64,000 nucleotides of DNA, taken from NCBI RefSeq assembly GCF_036320965.1, contig NC_092271.1, positions 13,359,596 to 13,423,595 on the forward strand, read 5' to 3'. The first letter of the stretch is position 1. Each line of letters begins with the position of its first letter. Positions 57,206-64,000 of this stretch are shown here, piece after piece. The DNA comes from Panulirus ornatus (Eukaryota; Arthropoda; Malacostraca; Decapoda; Palinuridae). A model generated the notes under the pieces. It saw only the letters and a program-made list of their open reading frames with translations. It was not told the origin of the DNA and made no database searches. A program made the translations under genes and the position numbers.

Positions 57206-57726
57206 TATGTATGTAAGAATTAGATTATGGTTTTTTCTCAGTGTAATTTCATTTACATACACCTAACACATTATACACTTTATGTTTTTTTCCATCCATA
57301 ATTTTATACATCTCCTACATATCATTTGCACACTTTTTTTTACATAATATACATATTCTTTAGATATCATTAAGATTATTTAATATAAACACACGCCTTT
57401 CTTCATCTGTTCCTGGGCCCTGGTGCTACCTCCCTAATGTGGGAAATGGCGATACAGTATGAAAAAAAGGACATTATTTACATGAATAAATGAAAACTTA
57501 ACCATACTTTCACCCTATGTTTAATCAGATACTAATGAAGGATCGCCAAATATATGAATCTGCAGAGGTGTGTGCTGATTGTGATAGGTGAAATTGCTTC
57601 TTCATGAGCCACCTTAACATATATTACAACAGGGTGTACAACAACTTTGTACTTAATTTTCATTCTTTCAAAAATGTACGTATGTAAACATATCTGCAAT
57701 AGAAATATCAAAAAGTGATGTCCTAC
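57206..57726 (-). other. TSN: Translin intron next to its donor
   Basis: Intronic. Contains an S/A-type orphan tail at about 57386-57468 (+): cttcatctgttcctgggc, gctacctccctaatgtgggaaatggcgata, gtatgaaaaaaagg. Confidence 0.7.
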
Positions 57727-57905
57727 CGATTTTCTTCCAAGTATGTGATGAGGCAAGTTGCTGCTACAAGTCTCTGTGTGGTACCTCGGAAATTATGGTG
57801 ATATCGGTAAAACTCTCCAACAGGTACTTTCTCTTGTAGTGCTTCAAAGAGGGCTGGTACCTTTGTAAGTTCTGTGTGGCATTCTAAACAAATTGTCTGG
57901 AGATT
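57727..57905 (-). CDS. TSN: Translin, coding exon (5'-most seen)
   Basis: The acceptor tactggatttgcag ends at 57906 and the donor AATCG|GTAGGA is at 57727/57726. Encodes NLQTICLECHTELTKV, PALFEALQEKVPVGEFYRYHHNF, RGTTQRLVAATCLITYLEEN. It aligns with human translin around KFPAEQYYRFHEHWRFVLQRLVFLAAFVVYLE. 179 nt leaves two bases to be completed by the next exon (R codon). Codons for roughly the first 55-60 residues are upstream and not found in 57906-64000. Confidence 0.93.
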
Positions 57906-58864
57906 CTGCAAATCCAGTAAACAGAGATACAGTAACAACAGCAGGAATAAAACCATTACTTCAACAGAAATGTACAGCAGATAACAACACACATTAAAGT
58001 ATTACATTTCATCTAATTGGAGGTTCACCAATTACCTGGTACCACATCACAAGAGGGATGAAGAAAGAAGGGTGGTGAATGGGGAAATATGACTGAAATA
58101 TGACTGATAAATGAGGCTTTGGGAAAGTGATAGGTTTAAAAGGTATGGTCTTTATAAAGGACAACACTGATGTATTCATCAGATTTCCATAAAGTTTCTA
58201 TCGATCTATCTATTATAATCATCATAAGCTTTATGCAGCCTCTCATTTCATTCAAATATCCTTAGGTCCAATTTTTTGAAAATACAAGAATTTCCAAACC
58301 AAAATATGCACTTCTCATTTTTCACTTTGAATTATCAAGCGAGACAAATGACTTTATTCATATAACCTACACACAACAATTGTTTCTATTACATTCAAGT
58401 CCCAAATTTCATATTAGTTTCACAGTACTCCTCAAGCAACACAACATGAACGAGAATATACTTCTCAAGTGTGGTCACCACGTCCAAAGAAGCACAGGAA
58501 ACAAAAAGAGACAGTCCATAGGATAGCAACAAAAATAGTATCATAATTAAGACAGCTGAGTTACAGAGAATGGCTAAAGTCTTTATATCTGCCCACCCTG
58601 AAACAAAGAGTGAGTTTTTAAAACAGACTGATGATGTAAACAGTGACCAGCAGTTCCTCGAAAGATGTAGGTATAAGATGACCAGAAGATATATTAAGAA
58701 ATCAAGCAAGTAAACAGTGACCACTACCTCAAACGATGTAGGAATAAGACAGAGGACATGGCAAGAAATTAAGGATAAAACTTATTATACAGATTTAGAG
58801 AAGTATTTCAAAAGTATAAGTGATGAATGTATGGATTTAAGTGACCGAAAACATGGTGGTGAGA
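57906..58864 (-). other. TSN: Probable translin intron, unassigned
   Basis: No exon-like conserved segment and no named repeat. 58610-58760 contains a short imperfect direct repeat (taaacagtgacca.. near 58638 and 58711). Confidence 0.55.
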
Positions 58865-60965
58865 TTTTTTTTTTTTTTTGCTTTGTCGCTGTCTCCTGCG
58901 TTTGCGAGGTAGCGCAAGGAAACAGACGAAAGAAATGGCCCAACCCACCCCCATACACATGTATATACATACACATCCACACACGCAAATATACATACCT
59001 ACACAGCTTTCCATGGTTTACCCCAGACGCTTTACATGCCGATTCAATCCACTGACAGCACGTCAACCCCGGTATACCGCATCGATCTAATTCACTCTAT
59101 TCCTTGCCCTCCTTTCACCCTCCTGCATGTTCAGGCCCCGATCACACAAAACCTTTTTCACTCCATCTTTCCACCTCCAATTTGGTCTCCCACTTCTCCT
59201 CGTTCCCTCCACCTCCGACACATATATCCTCTTGGTCAATCTGTCCTCACTCATTCTCTCCATGTGCCCAAACCATTTCAAAACACCCTCTTCTGTTCTC
59301 TCAACCACGCTCTTTTTATTTCCACACATCTCTCTTACCCTTACCTTACTTACTCGATCAAACCACCTCACACCACACATTGTCCTCAAACATCTCATTT
59401 CCAGCACATCCACCCTCCTGCGCACAACTCTATCCATAGCCCACGCCTCGCAACCATACAACATTGTTGGAACCACTACTCCTTCAAACATACCCATTTT
59501 TGCTTTCCGAGATAATGTTCTCGACTTCCACACATTCTTCAAGGCTCCCAGGATTTTCGCCCCCTCCCCCACCCTATGATTCACTTTCGCTTCCATGGTT
59601 CCATCCGCTGCCAGATCCACTCCCAGATATCTAAAACACTTTACTTCCTCCAGTTTTTCTCCATTCAAACTTACCTCCCAATTGACTTGACCCTCAACCC
59701 TACTGTACCTAATAACCTTGCTCTTATTCACATTTACTCTAACTTTCTTCTTTCACACACTTTACCAAACTCAGTCACCAGCATCTGAAGTTTCTCACAT
59801 GAATCAGCCACCAGCGCTCTATCATCAGCAAACAACAACTGACTCACTTCCCAAGCTCTCTCATCCACAACAGACTTCATACTTGCCCCTCTTTCCAAAA
59901 CTCTTGCATTCACCTCCCTAACAACCCCATCCATAAACAAATTAAACAACCATGGAGACATCACACACCCCTGCCGCAAACCTACATTCACTGAGAACCA
60001 ATCACTTTCCTCTCTTCCTACACGTACACATGCCTTACATCCTCGATAAAAACTTTTCACTGCTTCTAACAACTTGCCTCCCACACCATATATTCTTAAT
60101 ACCTTCCACAGAGCATCTCTATCAACTCTATCATATGCCTTCTCTAGATCCATAAATGCTACATACAAATCCATTTGCTTTCTAAGTATTTCTCACATAC
60201 ATTCTTCAAAGCAAACACCTGATCCACACATCCTCTACCACTTCTGAAACCACACTGCTCTTCCCCAATCTGATGCTCTGTACATGCCTTCACCCTCTCA
60301 ATCAATACCCTCCCATATAATTTACCAGGAATACTCAACAAACTTATACCTCTGAAATTTGAGCACTCACTGTTATCCCCTTTGCCTTTGTACAATGGCA
60401 CTATGCACGCATTCCGACAATCCTCAGGCACCTCACCATGAGTCATACATACATTAAACAACCTTACCAACCAGTCAATAATACAGTCACCCCCTTTTTT
60501 AATAAATTCCACTGCAATACCATCCAAACCTGCTGCCTTGCCGGCTTTCATCTTCCGCAAAGCTTTTACTACCTCTTCTCTGTTTACCAAATCATTTTCC
60601 CTAACCCTCTCACTTTGCACACCACCTCGACCAAAACACCCTATATCTGCCACTCTATCATCAAACACATTCAACAAACCTTCAAAATACTCACTCCATC
60701 TTCTCACATCACCACTACTTGTTATCACCTCCCCATTTGCGCCCTTCACTGAAGTTCCCATTTGCTCCCTTGTCTTACGCACTTTATTTACCTCCTTCCA
60801 GAACATCTTTTTATTCTCCCTAAAATTTAATGATACTCTCTCACCCCAACTCTCATTTGACCCTCTTTTTCACCTCTTGCACCTTTCTCTTGACCTTCTG
60901 TCTCTTTCTTTTACACATCTCCCACTCAATTGCATTTTTTCCCTACAAAAATCGTCCAAATGTCC
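58865..60965 (-). mobile_element. A31: 2.1-kb RTE copy, short UTR
   Basis: Minus strand: 5'-truncated at about 60965 inside REAFGRFLQG. Linker, RT and C-terminal region follow in order. Short-form UTR, hairpin (about 58885-58913) and T/A tract 58865-58880. The plus-strand neighbour D3 starts at the truncation point. Confidence 0.94.
59045..60960 (-). pseudogene. A31 RT ORF, three frame breaks
   Basis: Open blocks 60806-60159, 60174-59734 and 59731-59087. Single-base deletions break the frame at about 60180 (gctttctaag) and 59740 (ctctaacttt), and there is a further break near 60860. A harmless 3-bp loss removes one R in RRRW. FMDLEKAYD and RQGCVMSPWLF are intact, and the catalytic box is FADDRALVAD. 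Confidence 0.88.
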
Positions 60966-62030
60966 TGCATAGAGGACAGAAGGTATCAGAAATGCTGTGG
61001 AAGAGAAGAAAAAGGCATATGAAAAATTGTTCAATGGGAATGTACCAGTGGAGGTTCAGCAAAGGAGGAGGGAAGAATACAAAATATATAAGTGAAGTGT
61101 TAAGAAGTTGATAGAGGAAAACAAAGAAAAAGTAGATGAAGATTTTGGAAGAAAGTTAAGTGAAAAGTTTTGGGATAATAAGAAACTACACTGGAAGGAG
61201 GTGAAAAAGGAAAGAGATGGATGTAATATTGGAAATGCTGAGAAGGAAGGGGAATTGCTGAATCAAAAGGTGGAAGTGAAAGGACAATAGAAAGAGTATT
61301 TTGAACTGATGAATGTGGGAGAAAGGGAGGCAGCAAATGTTTCATGCATGGGTATAGAGGAGGGAAAGAAGAGGATACAAATGCAGGGGCCTATAACAAA
61401 TAGGGAGGTAAGAAGGTCAATAATAAGGCTGAAAGTAGGAAAGGCATCTGGAAAGGATGGGATTATGGCCGAAATGTTGAAGTATGGGGGAGAAAGTGTG
61501 ATAGAGTTGATGCATCTCATATCAAGCATGGAAGGAAATGGTTGTGCCTGAGGATTGGGTGAATACTATTACTGTTCCTTTATTCAAAGAAAAAGGCGCT
61601 AAGGATGTATGTAGCAGTTATAGGGGAATAAGTCTGTTAAGTATACCAGGAAAATTGTATGCGAGTATATTAACTGACAGAGAGACAGAAGTGACTGAGT
61701 GCAGAATAAGTGAAGTCAATGGGGGTTTTAGGAAAAGTAGGGGATGTATGGATCAGATTTTTATATTAAAGATGACTGGAAAAGTATTTAGTGAAAAGTA
61801 AGTTGTATGCAGCTTTTATGGATCTGGAGGAAACATATGACAGAGTCAAGTGGAATGCTTGCGGGATATGTTAAGGATATATGGTATAGGGGGACAACAG
61901 TTGCATGGTGTAAAAGCCTTCTACATAGGAGCAAATGTGTGTGTAAGAGTGGATGGAGAGATGAGCGAAAGTTTTGGGATACATGTAGGTGTGAGGCAGG
62001 GCTGTGTGATGTCATCATGGCTTTTTAATA
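60966..62030 (+). mobile_element. D3: old RTE-like element of a second, related family
   Basis: Readable order: EMLWKRRKRHM; EDFGRKLSEKFWDNKKLHWKEVKK (61140-61210); GPITNREVRRSIIRLKVGKASGKDG (61390-61460); VPEDWVNTITVPLFKEKGA, SSYRGISLLSIPGKLYA (61540-61670). Then GFRKSRGCMDQIF, LRIYGIGGQQLHGVKAFY and GVRQGCVMSSWLF (to 62030). Several stops and shifts, and FMDLEKAYD is broken (61815-61850). It shares block order with family A but has many diagnostic differences. Cut at 62031 by A32. Confidence 0.82.
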
Positions 62031-63742
62031 TTCAGTGTATGTATGGACCATGGTGAATTGCCTGAAGATTGGCGGAATGCATGCAGAGTGCCACTGTACA
62101 AAGGCAAAGAGGATAAGGGTGAGTGTTCAAACTACAGAGGCATAAGTTTGTTGAGTATTCCTGGGAAATTATATGGAAGGGTATTTATTGATTGAGAGGG
62201 TGAAGGAATGTACAGAGCACCAGACTGGGGAAGAGCAGTGTGGTTTCAGAAGTGGTTGAGGATCTGTGGATCAGGTGCTTGCTTTGAAAATGCATGCAAG
62301 AAATACTTAGAAAAACAAATAGATTTGCATGAAGCATTTATGGATCTGGAGAAGGCACATCATAGGATTGATAGAGATGCTTTGTGGAACGTTTTAAGAG
62401 TATATGGTGTGGGAGGTAAGTTGCTAGAAGCAGTGAGAAGTTTTTACCAAGGATGTAAGACGCATACGAATAGGAAGAGAGGAGAGTGATTGGTTCCCAG
62501 TGAATGTCGGTCTGCAGCAGGGGTGTGTGATGTCCCCATGGTTGTTTAATTTATCGATGGGGTGGTTAGGGAGGTAAATGAAAGAGTTTTGGAGAGGGGT
62601 GAGTCTGCAGTCTGTTGTGGATGAGAGGGCCTGGGAAGTGAGTCAGTTGTCGTTGACCGATGATACAGCTCGTAGCCGATTTGTGTGAGAAACTGCAGAG
62701 GTTGGTGACTGAGTTTGGAAAAGTGTGTGAAATGAGAAAGCTGAGAATAAATGTGAATAAGAGCAAGGTTATTAGGTTCAGTCGGGTTGAGGGACAAGTT
62801 ATTGGGAAGTAAGTATGAATAGAGAAAATTGGAGGAAGTGAAGTGTTTTAGATATCTAGGAGTGGACTTAAAAGCAGATGGAACCATGGAAGCAGAAGTG
62901 AGTCACAGGGTGGGGGAAGGAGTGAAGGTTCGGGGAGCGATGAAGAATAAGTGGAAGGAGAGAACGTTATCTTGGAGAGCAAAAATGGATATGTTTGAAC
63001 GAATGGTAGTTCCAACAATGTTATACGATTGCGAGGCATGGGCCATAAATAGGGTTGTACAGAAGAGGGTGGATATGTTGGAAGTCAAATGTTTGAGGTG
63101 GTTTGACTGAGTAAATAATATAAAGGCAAAAGAGATATGTGGAAATAAAAAGACTATGGTTGGGAGAGCAGAAGAGTGTGTGTTGAAATGGTTTGGAAAT
63201 ATGGAGAAAAATGAATGAGGAAAGACTGACAAAGAGGATATACGTGTCAGAGGTGGAGGGAACAAGGAGAAGCAGGGAGACCGAACTGGGGGTGGAAGGA
63301 TGGACTGAAAAAGATTTTGGGCGATCAGGGCCTGAACATACAGGAGGGTGAGAGGGGTGCAAGGAAAATAGATTTGGAACGATGTGGCATACCGGGATCG
63401 ATGTTCTGTCAATGGACTGAACCGGGGCATGTGAAGCGTTTGGGGTAAACCATGGAAAGGTCTGTGGGGCCTGAATGAGGATAGGGAGCTGTGGTTTTGG
63501 TGCATTATGCATGACAGCTAGAGACTAAGTGTGAATGAATGTGGCCTTTACGTCTGTATTCCTGGCGCTACCTTGCTGAAGCAGGGGATAGCGATGCTGT
63601 TTTCCTGTGAGGCGGGTCAGTTACAGGAATGGATGAAGGCAAGCAAGTATGAATATGTACATGTGTATGTATGTAATGTCTGCATAGGTGTGTGTACATG
63701 TTGATACATTTATGTATGTGAGCATTTATGTGTATATATATA
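62031..63742 (+). mobile_element. A32: old RTE copy, long UTR
   Basis: Starts at the CMDHGELPEDWRNACRVPLY codons and runs through FMDLEKAHHRIDRDALW, QGCVMSPWLF, a broken catalytic box (gaccgatgatacagct) and YDCEAW to a degraded C-terminus near 63400. Long-form UTR with a clear inner hairpin (cgctaccttgctgaagcaggggatagcg, 63567-63594). Ends in a TG/TA tract. Confidence 0.88.
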
Positions 63743-64000
63743 TGAGCATCAGATTGGGGAAGAGCAGTGTGATTTTAGAAGTGGTAGGGGATGTGTAGAT
63801 TAGGAGTTTGCTCTGAGGAATGTATGTAAGAAATACTTAGAAAAACAAATGAATTCGCATGTAGCATTCATGGATCTGGAGAAGGCATATGATAAGGTTG
63901 ATAGACATGCTTTGTGGAAGGTATTAAGAGTATATGGTGTGGGAGGTAAGTTGCTAGATGTAGTGAAAGATTTTACCAAGGATGTAAGGCATGTGTGCAA
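63743..64000 (+). mobile_element. A33: RTE copy running off the window
   Basis: Begins at EHQIGEEQCDFRSGRG right after the UTR of A32. Continues through EFALRNVCKKYLEKQMNSHVAFMDLEKAYDKVDRHALW to the last base. Truncated by the window. Confidence 0.9.

Noticed and set aside
58717..59055. 112-codon frame at 58717 as a translin 5' exon
   Set aside because: It is on the plus strand, opposite translin, and its second half is antisense RTE tail; no translin residues.

Overview
This is a repeat-saturated piece of an invertebrate nuclear genome. It contains no bacterial-type operons, and its one recognisable cellular gene is split by introns with GT/AG borders. The protein and repeat families look like those of a decapod crustacean; that assignment is an inference from remembered family resemblance, not something the sequence proves.

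Host gene: three coding exons of translin (TSN, the RNA-binding subunit of the translin/TRAX complex C3PO) lie on the minus strand at 57905-57727, 45787-45639 and 42647-42454. Their splice phases are compatible and the last exon ends in a stop. The first ~55-60 codons are not visible and probably lie beyond 64000. A weak candidate terminal exon of a convergent plus-strand gene sits at 41064-41289.

The rest is dominated by one family of RTE-type non-LTR retrotransposons, called family A here. About 30 copies or fragments on both strands cover roughly 34 kb by my intervals. The reference copy is A4 (minus strand, about 8879-5546). It has a ~120-bp 5' UTR, an apurinic-like endonuclease (SET, GDLN, DYVLID and SDH motifs), a reverse transcriptase (FMDLEKAYD, FADD) and a C-terminal RPNWRWKDGVKK region. 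A 5-bp duplication breaks it near the C-terminus. No copy in the window is intact. There are two 3' UTR forms, long (~400-450 bp) and short (~180 bp). The nearly identical, apparently young copies carry the short form.

A second repeat, called S here (~235 bp, seven copies), starts with the 5' end of family A and ends in a hairpin-bearing tail like that of family A. It is therefore probably a non-autonomous derivative. Older elements include decayed RTE-like reverse transcriptases (22.8-24.3 kb, 24.45-24.85 kb, 61-62 kb), a Jockey-like endonuclease remnant (17.15-18.05 kb), a second decayed non-LTR RT (9.24-10.14 kb) and a tRNA-derived SINE (39.66-39.92 kb).

Layout: 0-2.7 kb A fragments; 2.7-5.5 kb unassigned; 5.5-8.9 kb full-length A4; 9.2-15 kb nested and old A copies; 15-18 kb unassigned, with a possible promoter-like patch and the Jockey remnant; 18-19.7 kb an inverted A copy joined tail-to-tail to another; 22-27.9 kb tandem cluster of A, D and S elements; 28-31.5 kb an A copy between ~540-bp direct repeats; 33.9-36.6 kb A18 nested in an older A; 38.6-43 kb mostly unassigned plus the translin 3' exon; 43-57.7 kb translin introns packed with A and S copies; 58.9-64 kb more A copies and a related old family. 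The history is one of repeated self-insertion. Several nested events can be ordered, two with clear target-site duplications and one with its empty site preserved in a tandem duplicate.
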